Source of the DNA: Nocardia sp. alder85J
GTDB taxonomy: Bacteria > Actinomycetota > Actinomycetes > Mycobacteriales > Mycobacteriaceae
Assembly (NCBI RefSeq): GCF_020176955.2
Contig: NZ_JAIUCZ020000011.1
Location: forward strand, 1-64,000
Direction: 5' to 3'
Length of the DNA stretch: 64,000 bases
Notes under the pieces: generated by a model
Databases searched by the model: none
Told to the model about the DNA's origin: nothing
The model's input: the letters and a program-made list of their open reading frames with translations, nothing else
Part shown: positions 50,897 to 60,062 of the stretch, piece after piece
Numbering within the stretch: position 1 is the stretch's first letter
Layout: the number at the start of each line of letters is the position of its first letter
Translations under genes and position numbers: made by a program

Positions 50897-51190
50897 GTTT
50901 CGCGGAGCAGAAGTGGCAGGCGTGACGGAACGGGACACTCCCGTGACGAGAAACGTGCTCAAGTTGTCGACCTCGGTCGCGCGTTCCGGGTACGGTCACA
51001 CTAGGGACCTTTGCTCATCGTTGCCGACTCGAGCCGAAGGCGGACCTGTGCCCCACCCCCATCTGGCCGCGCCGAAATGCGGCCGGCGCGAGATACTGAT
51101 GGTTGTGCGGCGGGTAGCGTTGTTCGCAGATGGCTTGTCGGCAGCCGAGACAGACGGTTGCACGCGGACAAGGAAGTAGGGACCCACGAG
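50897..51190 (+). promoter_or_regulatory. clpX leader region
   Basis: The 294 bp between the clpP2 terminator and clpX hold no credible gene. They must contain the clpX promoter. I see no clear conserved regulator site. Confidence 0.4.
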
Positions 51191-52471
51191 ATGGCGCGCA
51201 TCGGTGATGGCGGCGATCTGCTGAAGTGCTCGTTCTGCGGAAAGAGCCAGAAGCAGGTCAAGAAGCTCATTGCGGGACCGGGGGTGTACATCTGTGACGA
51301 GTGCATCGATCTGTGCAACGAGATCATCGAAGAGGAACTGGCCGAGTCCAGTGAGGTGAAGCTCGACGAACTGCCGAAGCCGCAGGAGATCCGCGACTTC
51401 CTGGAGCAGTACGTCATCGGGCAGGATTCCGCCAAGCGCACGCTTGCCGTGGCCGTCTACAACCACTACAAGCGCATCCAGGCCGGAGACAAGGGTCGCG
51501 ACAATCGTGGCGAACCGGTCGAATTGGCCAAATCGAACATTCTGATGCTCGGCCCCACCGGCTGCGGTAAGACCTACCTCGCGCAGACGCTGGCGAAGAT
51601 GCTGAACGTGCCGTTCGCCATCGCCGACGCCACCGCGCTCACGGAGGCCGGTTACGTCGGCGAGGATGTGGAGAACATCCTGCTGAAGCTGATCCAGGCC
51701 GCCGATTACGACGTCAAGCGCGCCGAGACCGGCATCATCTACATCGACGAGGTCGACAAGATTGCGCGCAAGTCGGAGAACCCGTCGATCACCCGCGATG
51801 TGTCCGGTGAGGGTGTGCAGCAGGCGCTGCTGAAGATCCTGGAGGGCACCCAGGCGAGCGTGCCGCCGCAGGGCGGCCGCAAGCATCCGCACCAGGAGTT
51901 CATCCAGATCGACACCACCAACGTGCTGTTCATCGTGGCGGGCGCGTTCGCGGGGCTGGAGCGGATCGTGCAGGACCGGGTCGGCAAGCGCGGCATCGGT
52001 TTCGGCTCCGAGGTGCGCTCGAAGGCCGATATCGACACCAGCGACCGGTTCGCCGACGTCATGCCCGAGGATCTGATCAAGTTCGGCCTGATCCCCGAGT
52101 TCATCGGCCGGCTCCCTGTCGTGGCGTCGGTCACCAACCTGGACAAGGAATCGCTGGTGCGCATCCTGTCCGAGCCCAAGAACGCACTGGTGAAGCAGTA
52201 CGTGCGGCTGTTCGAAATGGACGGCGTGGATCTGGAGTTCACCACCGACGCCCTGGAAGCCGTTGCGGATCAGGCGATCCTGCGTGGCACCGGCGCCCGT
52301 GGCCTGCGCGCCATCATGGAGGAAGTGCTGCTGCCGGTGATGTACGACATCCCCAGTCGTGACGATGTCGCGAAGGTGGTCGTCGACGCCGACACCGTCA
52401 ACGACAATGTGCTGCCGACCATCGTGCCGCGCAAGCGTCAGCCGCAGGAGCGCCGCGAGAAGTCCGCCTAG
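51191..52471 (+). CDS. clpX: ATP-dependent Clp protease ATP-binding subunit ClpX
   Basis: This 426-residue AAA+ unfoldase recognises substrates and feeds them to ClpP1P2. The N-terminal zinc-binding domain has Cys13, Cys16, Cys35 and Cys38. Walker A is GPTGCGKTYLA near 120 and Walker B IIYIDEVDKIA near 185. The pore loop GYVGED and RGTGARGLRAIMEE in the small domain complete the protein, and LIPEFIGRLPV lies between them. The IGF-like loop that docks on ClpP reads RGIGFGSEV. The length equals that of M. tuberculosis ClpX. Confidence 0.98.
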   Translation: MARIGDGGDLLKCSFCGKSQKQVKKLIAGPGVYICDECIDLCNEIIEEELAESSEVKLDELPKPQEIRDFLEQYVIGQDSAKRTLAVAVYNHYKRIQAGDKGRDNRGEPVELAKSNILMLGPTGCGKTYLAQTLAKMLNVPFAIADATALTEAGYVGEDVENILLKLIQAADYDVKRAETGIIYIDEVDKIARKSENPSITRDVSGEGVQQALLKILEGTQASVPPQGGRKHPHQEFIQIDTTNVLFIVAGAFAGLERIVQDRVGKRGIGFGSEVRSKADIDTSDRFADVMPEDLIKFGLIPEFIGRLPVVASVTNLDKESLVRILSEPKNALVKQYVRLFEMDGVDLEFTTDALEAVADQAILRGTGARGLRAIMEEVLLPVMYDIPSRDDVAKVVVDADTVNDNVLPTIVPRKRQPQERREKSA

Positions 52472-52498
52472 GGCCGATCGGCTCCTTCCGCATTCCGC

Positions 52499-52530
52499 AT
52501 CCGCCCACCGGACCCATCCGGTGGGCGGAT
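52499..52530 (+). terminator. 13-bp perfect hairpin after clpX
   Basis: ATCCGCCCACCGG and CCGGTGGGCGGAT pair around ACCCAT, 27 bp after the clpX stop. Confidence 0.8.
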
Positions 52531-52533
52531 CGC

Positions 52534-52583
52534 TGTGCACACCGGGTGTTGCGCACCGGGTCAACTGTGTGTGCACACCGGGT
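52534..52583 (+). promoter_or_regulatory. Direct repeats upstream of the molybdopterin oxidoreductase
   Basis: TGTGCACACCGGGT occurs at 52534-52547 and 52570-52583. A partial copy GCGCACCGGGT lies between them. The 36-bp repeat period and its place between the clpX terminator and the next gene suggest a regulator site, and TGTGCACA within it is itself a palindrome. Confidence 0.5.
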
Positions 52584-52669
52584 CATGGGACGACTCGAAT
52601 CGACCGGCGTAGTCTCGTTCGTCGGGAGACGGCTGTTCGCACGGGCTCCGGTAGGAGGACGATAGAACC

Positions 52670-54976
52670 ATGCATCGCAATGCGCCCACCCGCGACATCG
52701 ATGAAGCCCAGCTCACGGTCACCCCGCCGAAGCAGCAGGCCGCCGGGGTGACGGCGGTGACGGTCGCGCTGGAGCGCGCTGTCGAGGAGATGGGCGTGGT
52801 GCGGACCGCGCGCACGCTCACCCGCGTCAACCAGCAGCACGGGTTCGACTGCCCGGGCTGTGCTTGGCCGGAGCCCACCGGGCATCGCAGGCCGGCGGAA
52901 TTCTGCGAGAACGGAGCGAAGGCGGTCGCCGAGGAAGCGACACTGCGCACCGTCACCCCCGAGTTCTTCGCCCGGCACTCGATCGCGGAGCTGTCCGAGA
53001 AGTCCGGATTCTGGCTCGGTCAGCAAGGACGCTTGACACATCCGATGGTGCTGCGCCCCGGCGATACGCACTACACGCCGATCTCCTGGGACGACGCCTA
53101 CCGGACCATCGCGGCGACGTTGCGTGGCCTGGATTCACCCGACGAGGCTCTGTTCTACACCTCGGGGCGCACCGCCAACGAGACGGCCTTCCTGTACCAG
53201 CTGCTGGTGCGCAGCTTCGGTACCAACAATCTGCCGGACTGCTCGAACATGTGCCACGAATCGTCCGGGACGGCGCTGACCGGCTCGATCGGCATCGGCA
53301 AGGGGTCGGTCTCGATCGATGATTTCGAGCAGGCCGATCTGATCGTGGTGGCCGGGCAGAATCCGGGCACCAACCATCCCCGCATGCTGTCGGCGTTGCA
53401 GAAGGCCAAGGCGGCGGGCGCGCGGGTGATCGCGGTGAATCCGCTACCGGAGACGGGCCTGCTCGGCTTCCGGGATCCGCAGACGGTGAAGGGTCTCACC
53501 ACCGGCGTCGCGATCGCCGACGACTTCCTGCAGATCCGCCTCGGCGGCGATATGGCCCTGTTCCAGGGCCTGGCGAAGCTGCTGTTCGACGCCGAGGACC
53601 GGGCGCCGGGCACGGTGGTCGACCACGCCTTCGTCGGCGCGCACACCGCGGGCTTCGCGGAGTACGAGAAGCAGTGCCGCGCGGTCGATCTCGCGGTCGT
53701 CGAGGAGGCCACCGGACTGTCGCGGGAGCAGTTGGACCGGACCGCGCGCCTGCTGGCGGAATCGAAGTCGACGATCATCTGCTGGGCGATGGGGCTCACC
53801 CAGCAGCGGCACGGCGTGGCGACCATCGAGGAGGCCACCAACCTGCTGTTGCTGCGCGGCATGATCGGCAAGCCCGGCGCGGGTGTGTGCCCGGTGCGCG
53901 GGCATTCGAATGTGCAGGGCGACCGGACGATGGGCATCTGGGAGCGGATGCCGGAATCCTTCCTGGCGGCCCTGGACACCGAATTCGGCATCACCAGCCC
54001 GCGCGCGCACGGATTCGATACGGTCGACGCGATCCGCGCGATGCGGGACGGGCGGGCGTCGGTCTTCGTCGGGATGGGCGGCAATTTCGTCTCCGCCACC
54101 CCGGACACCGAGGTCACCGAGGCCGCGCTGCGCGGGTGCGCGCTGACGGTGCAGGTGTCGACCAAGCTGAACCGCAGCCATGTGGTGCACGGCCGCACCG
54201 CCCTGATCCTGCCCACCCTCGGCCGCACCGACGCCGACCGCGCCCCCGACGGCCGCAAGCAGCAGGTGTCGGTGGAGGATTCGATGTCGATGGTGCATCT
54301 GTCCACCGGCCGGTTGACGCCGGTGAGCGACGAGTTGCGCAGCGAGGTCGCCATCGTCTGCGAATTGGCGCGGGAACTGCTGGGGCCGGACCATCCGGTG
54401 CCCTGGGAGCGGTTCCGCACCGACTACGACCTGATCCGCGACGCGATCGCCCGGGTGGTGCCCGGTTGCGCCGACTACAACGTGAAGGTGCGGCAGCACA
54501 ATGGTTTCCAGTTGCCGCATCCGCCCCGGGACGCCCGGGAGTTCCGGACCGACACCGGGAAGGCGAATTTCGCGGCGATCGAACTGCACTGGCTGCCGGT
54601 GCCGGCGGGCCGGCTGATCCTGCAGACGCTGCGCAGTCACGACCAGTACAACACCACCATCTACGGCCTGGACGATCGGTATCGCGGAATCCACAACGGC
54701 CGCAAGGTGATTCTGGTCAACCCCGAGGACATCACCGCGCTCGGTCTCGCCGACGGCGATCTGGTCGACATCGTCTCCGAATGGGACGACAACGACCGGC
54801 GGGTGACCGGCTTCCGGATCGTCGGGTACCCGACCCCGCGCGGCAACGCCGCCGCCTACTATCCGGAGACCAATCCGCTGGTCCCGCTGGACCATGTCGC
54901 CGAACGCTCCAACACGCCGGTGTCGAAGGCCGTCACCGTGCGGCTCGAGCCGCACGTCCACACCCTCGCGTCATGA
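52670..54976 (+). CDS. FdhF/YdeP-family molybdopterin oxidoreductase
   Basis: This 768-residue enzyme belongs to the formate-dehydrogenase-like molybdenum family, close to M. tuberculosis FdhF (Rv2900c). The N-terminus has a Cys cluster (FDCPGCAWPEP, then FCENG) for an iron-sulfur centre. SNMCHESSGTAL near 198 carries the probable Mo-ligand Cys in place of selenocysteine. Pterin-binding segments include VVAGQNPGTNHPRML, GKPGAGVCPVRGHSNVQGDR and the C-terminal LVDIVSEWDD domain. The true substrate of this subgroup is unclear. The ATG follows AGGAGG. It overlaps fdhD by four bases. Confidence 0.9.
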   Translation: MHRNAPTRDIDEAQLTVTPPKQQAAGVTAVTVALERAVEEMGVVRTARTLTRVNQQHGFDCPGCAWPEPTGHRRPAEFCENGAKAVAEEATLRTVTPEFFARHSIAELSEKSGFWLGQQGRLTHPMVLRPGDTHYTPISWDDAYRTIAATLRGLDSPDEALFYTSGRTANETAFLYQLLVRSFGTNNLPDCSNMCHESSGTALTGSIGIGKGSVSIDDFEQADLIVVAGQNPGTNHPRMLSALQKAKAAGARVIAVNPLPETGLLGFRDPQTVKGLTTGVAIADDFLQIRLGGDMALFQGLAKLLFDAEDRAPGTVVDHAFVGAHTAGFAEYEKQCRAVDLAVVEEATGLSREQLDRTARLLAESKSTIICWAMGLTQQRHGVATIEEATNLLLLRGMIGKPGAGVCPVRGHSNVQGDRTMGIWERMPESFLAALDTEFGITSPRAHGFDTVDAIRAMRDGRASVFVGMGGNFVSATPDTEVTEAALRGCALTVQVSTKLNRSHVVHGRTALILPTLGRTDADRAPDGRKQQVSVEDSMSMVHLSTGRLTPVSDELRSEVAIVCELARELLGPDHPVPWERFRTDYDLIRDAIARVVPGCADYNVKVRQHNGFQLPHPPRDAREFRTDTGKANFAAIELHWLPVPAGRLILQTLRSHDQYNTTIYGLDDRYRGIHNGRKVILVNPEDITALGLADGDLVDIVSEWDDNDRRVTGFRIVGYPTPRGNAAAYYPETNPLVPLDHVAERSNTPVSKAVTVRLEPHVHTLAS

Positions 54977-55806
54977 GCCGGGTCACCGCCCGTCGCCGGA
55001 TGGTGCGGATCACCCCGGCGGGGGAGATCCGCCGCCCGGATTCGCTGGCCGTGGAGGAGCCGCTGGAGCTGCGCATCGACGGGCAGTCGCTGACGGTGAC
55101 CATGCGCACCCCGGGTAACGATGTCGACCTCGCACACGGATTCCTGTTGAGCGAGAACATCATCGGCGTCGCCGACGATATCGTGTCGGCGCGTTACTGC
55201 GCGGGGACCGACGACGACGGGCGCAACACCTACAACGTCCTCGACATCCGGTTGCGCACGGCTACACCGATCGTCGCGCGCAGCTTCACGACCACCAGCG
55301 CGTGCGGGCTGTGCGGCAAGACCGCGCTGGCGGAGGTGCACGCCCGCAGCCGGTATCCGCTGCCCGCCGACGGTCCGGAGGTGGACGCCGCGGTGCTGGC
55401 CGCGTTGCCCGGCGAACTACGTTCCCGCCAGGCTGTTTTCGACGCCACCGGCGGCCTGCACGCGGCGGGCCTGTTCACCGTCGACGGCGAGGCGCTGGTG
55501 GTTCGCGAGGATGTGGGCCGGCACAACGCCGTCGACAAGGTGATCGGCTGGGCGCTGCGCGAGAATCGGGTGCCCGCCGGTGACGTGGTCCTGGTCGTCT
55601 CCGGCCGCGCCTCCTTCGAACTGGTGCAGAAGGCCGTCATGGCCGGTATCCCGATGCTGGCGGCGGTGTCCGCACCCAGTTCGCTGGCCGTCGATCTGGC
55701 CGCCGACAGTGGGCTGACCCTCGCCGGATTCGTGCGAGGCGAGACCATGAACATCTACACGGGAGCCCACCGGGTCGTCCGCCGGAGTGCTACTCTCGCG
55801 ATTTAG
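54973..55806 (+). CDS. fdhD: Formate dehydrogenase accessory sulfurtransferase FdhD
   Basis: FdhD passes sulfur to the molybdenum cofactor so that FdhF-type enzymes become active. The 277-residue product has the catalytic Cys pair in TTTSACGLCGKTALAEV, VDLAHGFLLSENII near 50 and VREDVGRHNAVDKVIGWAL near 180. The ATG overlaps the oxidoreductase stop (ATGA), so it matures the neighbouring enzyme. Confidence 0.97.
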   Translation: MSRVTARRRMVRITPAGEIRRPDSLAVEEPLELRIDGQSLTVTMRTPGNDVDLAHGFLLSENIIGVADDIVSARYCAGTDDDGRNTYNVLDIRLRTATPIVARSFTTTSACGLCGKTALAEVHARSRYPLPADGPEVDAAVLAALPGELRSRQAVFDATGGLHAAGLFTVDGEALVVREDVGRHNAVDKVIGWALRENRVPAGDVVLVVSGRASFELVQKAVMAGIPMLAAVSAPSSLAVDLAADSGLTLAGFVRGETMNIYTGAHRVVRRSATLAI

Positions 55807-55834
55807 AACACGTTTCAATTAAGTGGGAGTCGAC

Positions 55835-56209
55835 ATGGCGGCGCAGCAGGTGCGAGAGACGATCGATCGGTACATAGCGCTGATGGCGACCGGTCCGGCC
55901 TCGGAGATCGCCGAGCTCTACGCGCCGGACGCCGTGGTCGAGGATCCGATCGGCAGCGACCCGCGACGGGGTGCGGCGATCGAGGAACTGTATGCCGCGC
56001 TGGACCAGATGGAACAGCGCAAGGCCGAACTGCACACCGCGCGGGTGAACGGCTCGCACGCGGCATTCTGGTTCACCCTGGTCACCGAGGTCAACGGGCA
56101 TCGGATGACCTTGTCGGCGATCGACGTCATGGAATTCGACGACGCGGGCCGGATCGTCAGCATGCGGGCGTACTGGGATCCGGCGGAATTGCGGTTCGAA
56201 CCCCTCTGA
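55835..56209 (+). CDS. Ketosteroid-isomerase-like (SnoaL/NTF2-fold) protein
   Basis: This 124-residue cone-fold protein resembles steroid delta-isomerases. It has IDRYIALMATGPASEIAELY, the position of the catalytic Asp in DAVVEDPIGSDP, and a C-terminal MEFDDAGRIVSMRAYWDP. Such proteins act on steroids or polyketides, and the substrate here is not known. The ATG at 55835 follows GGGAG. It starts 28 bp after fdhD. Confidence 0.85.
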   Translation: MAAQQVRETIDRYIALMATGPASEIAELYAPDAVVEDPIGSDPRRGAAIEELYAALDQMEQRKAELHTARVNGSHAAFWFTLVTEVNGHRMTLSAIDVMEFDDAGRIVSMRAYWDPAELRFEPL

Positions 56210-56266
56210 GCCGGGGCGCGGCGCGACCGGTTCGCCGCCACGGGCCGGCTGGTAACGTCCGCTGGC

Positions 56267-57580
56267 ATGGAGAGCTTCAGTGCCGCGCTGACGTCCCTTG
56301 TGCGAGAACGGCTTCCGGCCGCGATGGCGCAGTTCGACGCCTTCTCCGCGGCGAATCGGGCGGGCCGCATCGAGGTCGACGCCCGGCTGGCGAAGGTGTG
56401 GGTGGGCGATCGGGAATTCACCCGGTCGGGATATCTGGGCTCGCTGGCCGAGGACCGGACGTTCATGTGGTCGTGGGCGCGGGACGACCTGCGCGGCCTG
56501 CCGGGCATCGAACTGTCCACTCGGCTGCGCGAGATCGGAATTCGGCACGATATTCCCGAACTCCGTTCGGCCCTCGTGGATCTGGACGGCTTCGAGGATC
56601 CCTGGCTCGCGGCCGATCGGCTGGCCCTGTTCGCCCAGGCGGCGCTCGGCGCCCGGGGCATGGCGAAGCTGAACCACGGTGGCCGGGCGTATGTGTACGT
56701 GCTGGTCGACGATGATGCGGTGCCCTCGGCGGCGCCCGGCCCGGACCATGTGGACGACTATCGCCGTGCCGCGGCGGAATTGCTGGCCGGCGGCGGTGAG
56801 CGGACGGTGAACACCGGCGGCGCGCCCCCGCCGGGGACCGCACCGGGTTTCGTTCCGGACGCCCTGCTGGCCGTGCTGGCGCCGAGCGCGGCCGTGGCGA
56901 TGGGGCGGCAGGGCGTCCCGGCCGATGCCGTGGTCGAACCGATGCCCGGCCCGGTCAGCTGGCATCCGGCCGAGGGACGCGTCCACAGTGCCGGGCAACC
57001 GAATTCGGCTTTCGAGGCCGCGGCGATCGGTCACTACGACCACGGGCGTGAACTGTGGGAATGGTCCGATTCGCAGTTCCGGGGCAGCGCGGCGGTCCGT
57101 GCCGCGGCCGCCGCGCATGGGGCCGATCACCTTGCGGCCGAACGGGTTCCACTCGGCGCGTCCGGGGCGCCGCGCAATGCCGCCTATCTGCTCGCGATGG
57201 CCGCGACGCACCTGGGCGGGGCGGCGGGATGGCTGGATGTGCCCACCGCGACCGGCCGGGTGATCCTGGCGCTCACCGATCCCCGCTGCACCGCCCCGGG
57301 GACCGACCCCGACCACGCCTGTGCCGCGCTGCGGCAGGCGGCCGGCCTGGTCAATCCGCTCACGCGCCCGCACAACCGGTATCCGACCATGCATTCCCTC
57401 GTCGTCGGCTTCCTCGACCACCACGGCATCGGGCGGCTGCACGTCGGCGAACCGTATTTCACGGGTGGGATCATCGGCCTGCACGAACTGCGCGCGGAAT
57501 TCGGCTCGGAGGGCATTCTCATGCGCGTCCACCACAGCCCGATGGGCACCTTCGGACCGCTCGGCCGACCAGTCCCGTGA
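56267..57580 (+). CDS. Two-domain DUF6882-like protein
   Basis: This 437-residue protein of unknown function has two related N-terminal and central units. FTRSGYLGSLAEDRTFMWSW near 50 and GHYDHGRELWEWSDSQFRGS near 255 are each followed by a helix and LREIGIRHDIPEL or AAAAHGADHLAAE. This is the Trp-rich pattern of DUF6882. The C-terminal ~130 residues are separate. There is no signal peptide. The function cannot be predicted. Confidence 0.65.
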   Translation: MESFSAALTSLVRERLPAAMAQFDAFSAANRAGRIEVDARLAKVWVGDREFTRSGYLGSLAEDRTFMWSWARDDLRGLPGIELSTRLREIGIRHDIPELRSALVDLDGFEDPWLAADRLALFAQAALGARGMAKLNHGGRAYVYVLVDDDAVPSAAPGPDHVDDYRRAAAELLAGGGERTVNTGGAPPPGTAPGFVPDALLAVLAPSAAVAMGRQGVPADAVVEPMPGPVSWHPAEGRVHSAGQPNSAFEAAAIGHYDHGRELWEWSDSQFRGSAAVRAAAAAHGADHLAAERVPLGASGAPRNAAYLLAMAATHLGGAAGWLDVPTATGRVILALTDPRCTAPGTDPDHACAALRQAAGLVNPLTRPHNRYPTMHSLVVGFLDHHGIGRLHVGEPYFTGGIIGLHELRAEFGSEGILMRVHHSPMGTFGPLGRPVP

Positions 57581-57706
57581 CCGTGATCGGAGCGCTCTCC
57601 ACGTCGGGTGCCTGGTCCGGCGAGGGTGCGACTCACATCGGATGTCTGGTTCCTGTCGTACCCTCGCGCTACGGTGACTGCGTACCGGCGATCGGAGGAG
57701 GGTCCG

Positions 57707-58237
57707 ATGCGTATTTCGGTGGAGCGGTTCGGTGACGGGCTGCGGGTGCGCATGCGCCTGGATGTGGATCGGCGGCGGTGGCTCGTCACCCGGGTCGCCA
57801 TGGTGCTGCTGGCGGTGATCGGCGTGGTGACGGGGGTGTGGGCGCTGGCGGCCCCGGCGGCGTGGTTCCGGAGTTTTCCGTTCGGGCTGAACTGGGTGCC
57901 GATGGACGGGCCGTACAACCAGCACCTGGCGGTCGACGCGGGTGCGTTCTTCCTGGCGCTCGGCGTGCTGGCCGCACTGGCCGCCGCGGCGGCCGACAGT
58001 CTGCTCTGCCGGGTGACCGGGGTGGGCTGGCTGGTGTTCGGGATTCCGCACCTGCTCTACCACGCGGCGCATCGACCCGCGGACATGTCCGGGGCGGGCT
58101 TCGCGCTGATGCTGATCGCCGCGGCGCTCATGGTGCTGATCGCCGCCGCGGCCGTGGTCGCCGCGCCGCGTGGACGGGTGCCGTTGCGTGATCCGGCGCC
58201 GATGGACATCCGCCTGCCGGGCCGTCGTAACGGGTGA
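57707..58237 (+). CDS. Four-helix membrane protein
   Basis: This 176-residue protein has four hydrophobic helices: VAMVLLAVIGVVTGVWALAA, AFFLALGVLAALAAAAAD, VTGVGWLVFGIPHLLYHAAH and FALMLIAAALMVLIAAAAVV. A positively charged N-terminal tail precedes them. It is a common actinobacterial integral membrane protein without a known role. The ATG follows GGAGGAGGG. Confidence 0.85.
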   Translation: MRISVERFGDGLRVRMRLDVDRRRWLVTRVAMVLLAVIGVVTGVWALAAPAAWFRSFPFGLNWVPMDGPYNQHLAVDAGAFFLALGVLAALAAAAADSLLCRVTGVGWLVFGIPHLLYHAAHRPADMSGAGFALMLIAAALMVLIAAAAVVAAPRGRVPLRDPAPMDIRLPGRRNG

Positions 58238-58419
58238 GGCCGATGTGTCGATCTCTGTGATATCGGGCAAGGTTCAACGACGAACCACGGGAGATCGACG
58301 GCGATCTCCGCAACGGGCGCGACCGGGTCGACCGGTCGTCACCGGCCCGAGGCACGGGCATACCGCGAATGCCGGGAGGCAGTGCGTACGGGGTGTGAGA
58401 CAAGGGCTTTGCGACAGCG

Positions 58420-58878
58420 TCACCGATCGGTGGCGCTGTCGCCGACGATCTCGTCGAAGGAGAGGGCGGTCAGCGCGGCCAGGGTGTTGAGAAAGCCCTG
58501 CCGGTCCGCCGGGTCGAGCCGGCCGAGCAGCCGCTCCTCGTTCGCCTGGATCGCCGCCTGCGCGGAGTCGCGCAGCCGCCGACCGGCCGGTGTCAGCGCG
58601 AGCAGTCGCGCCCGCCGGTCGGCCGGATCGGGGCGGCGTTCGATGAGCCCGCGTTCCTGGAGATCGTCCAGGACAGCGATGATGCGTGTCTTGTCGGCGC
58701 CGATCTCCTCGGCCAGCAGGCCCTGCCCGCGGGTGGGGGAGCGGCCCAGCGCGAGCAGCACCGAATATGCCCACATGGTGAGCTCGTGTGCGTCCAGGAT
58801 CGGCCGCTCCGCGGCCATCAGGGCACGAAACAGCGGTGCGATCATCGCCGCCAGATCCGCACGCTCCGCCTTCGCCAT
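58420..58878 (-). CDS. MarR family transcriptional regulator
   Basis: This 152-residue winged-helix regulator has DNA-binding helices in GLLAEEIGADKTRIIAVLDDL and the beta-wing RRPDPADRRARLLALTPAGRRL, a clear MarR signature. The ligand is unknown. It lies downstream of the DinB-like gene on the same strand, 45 bp away, so the two may be linked. Confidence 0.92.
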   Translation of the reverse strand: MAKAERADLAAMIAPLFRALMAAERPILDAHELTMWAYSVLLALGRSPTRGQGLLAEEIGADKTRIIAVLDDLQERGLIERRPDPADRRARLLALTPAGRRLRDSAQAAIQANEERLLGRLDPADRQGFLNTLAALTALSFDEIVGDSATDR

Positions 58879-58923
58879 GCGGACAAACTTACGTCCCTCG
58901 GCGCCGGTGAAGGCGGGGTGGCG

Positions 58924-59520
58924 TCAGTGCGGCCAGCCCGGTGAGCGGCCGAGCAGCGTGAGGATGCGCTCGAGTGGGTCCGTCGTGGGCGACGACAGCG
59001 AGGGCGCGAACGCCGCACCGGGTTGCAGCCGCTCCGTGCCGTCCGGCACCGCCGTGGCGATGCCGAGCGCGGGTTCGGCCAGGGTGTCGTCGAGCCGGTA
59101 GTCCAGGCCCAGGGTGCGGGCCACATCCCAGCCGTGCACGACGTAGTCGATGAAATGGAAACCGATGGCGAGGCTGCCGGGTGCGCGGAAGCCCGGAGCG
59201 AACTCCGGGAGATCGAAATACCGTTCCAGCACACCGGATTCGGCATATGCCGCGGTGACATCCGCTGCGGCCTCGGCATATTCGGCCACCGGATCGTCCG
59301 ACAGCGGCTGTGGCGCCCAGATCGCCGGGTCGGCGCCCTGCCCACGGGCGGACGCGGCGAAGCCATGATGCTGAACGATCATGTGGGACAACAGATCTGC
59401 CAGATTCCAGCCGGAGCACGGCGTGGCGCGGCCGAGATCGGCGGCGGTGACCCGGGAGACGAGGGTGACGCTGTGGTCGACGGCGAGGCGATTGAGTTCT
59501 CGAATATCTGCCATACCCAT
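58924..59520 (-). CDS. Mycothiol-type DinB-fold protein (TIGR03086-like, maleylpyruvate isomerase N-terminal domain)
   Basis: This 198-residue four-helix-bundle protein belongs to the group of putative mycothiol-dependent metal enzymes. Metal-binding His positions appear in LLSHMIVQHHGFAAS and HFIDYVVHGWDVART. TPCSGWNLADLL is the usual N-terminal motif. ATG 59520 or ATG 59514 is the start, and neither has a clear ribosome site. The reaction is unknown. Confidence 0.85.
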   Translation of the reverse strand: MGMADIRELNRLAVDHSVTLVSRVTAADLGRATPCSGWNLADLLSHMIVQHHGFAASARGQGADPAIWAPQPLSDDPVAEYAEAAADVTAAYAESGVLERYFDLPEFAPGFRAPGSLAIGFHFIDYVVHGWDVARTLGLDYRLDDTLAEPALGIATAVPDGTERLQPGAAFAPSLSSPTTDPLERILTLLGRSPGWPH

Positions 59521-59714
59521 ATGATAAGCAGATGCACACCATCTGTCCATGCTTACTATCTGCCGGTGCGTACGGAGCCTGGACGGCCGGCAGCGTTTTC
59601 CTGGTAACTTCCTGAGAACCGGGAGTGGGCGACACTTCGAGCCATCGCCGCACGTTGTCATGGGTAACGGGATGCGGCTGCACGGTCGTGGCCCCTCACG
59701 AAGGAGAGTTCGTC

Positions 59715-59990
59715 ATGAGCCTCATCGGTACGTTGCTCGGCTACGTCCTGACGGTGTTCATCGTGCTGTTGATCGCCAGAATGGTGCTGGATTGGGTGGC
59801 CGTCCTCGGCAATCGCTCGGAGTGGGCGCTGCGGGGCCGCCGCTTCACCCACGCCGCGACCGAACCGGTCATCGGCCCGGTGCGCCGGGTGCTGCCGCCG
59901 CTGCGCGCTGGTGGAATGTCGATCGACCTGGCCTTCACCGTGGTGTTCCTGGTCGCGGTGGTGCTCCGGTCGGTGTTCTTCGCGCTGTGA
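59715..59990 (+). CDS. YggT family membrane protein
   Basis: This 91-residue protein has two membrane helices (LLGYVLTVFIVLLIARMVLD and SIDLAFTVVFLVAVVLRSV) joined by the conserved cytoplasmic segment PVIGPVRRVLPPL. YggT proteins near sepF have been linked to division or osmotic stress, but this copy is not in a division cluster. The ATG follows AAGGAGAG. Confidence 0.9.
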   Translation: MSLIGTLLGYVLTVFIVLLIARMVLDWVAVLGNRSEWALRGRRFTHAATEPVIGPVRRVLPPLRAGGMSIDLAFTVVFLVAVVLRSVFFAL

Positions 59991-60021
59991 CCGCTCGCGG
60001 CGAGTCCGCGGCACACGGAAA

Positions 60022-60050
60022 CGGGCCCGAGCCGGGATGGCTCGGGCCCG
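60022..60050. terminator. 12-bp perfect hairpin between YggT and MFS genes
   Basis: CGGGCCCGAGCC and GGCTCGGGCCCG pair around GGGAT in the 72 bp between two convergent stop codons. Confidence 0.8.
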
Positions 60051-60062
60051 CCGCGGTGGTCG

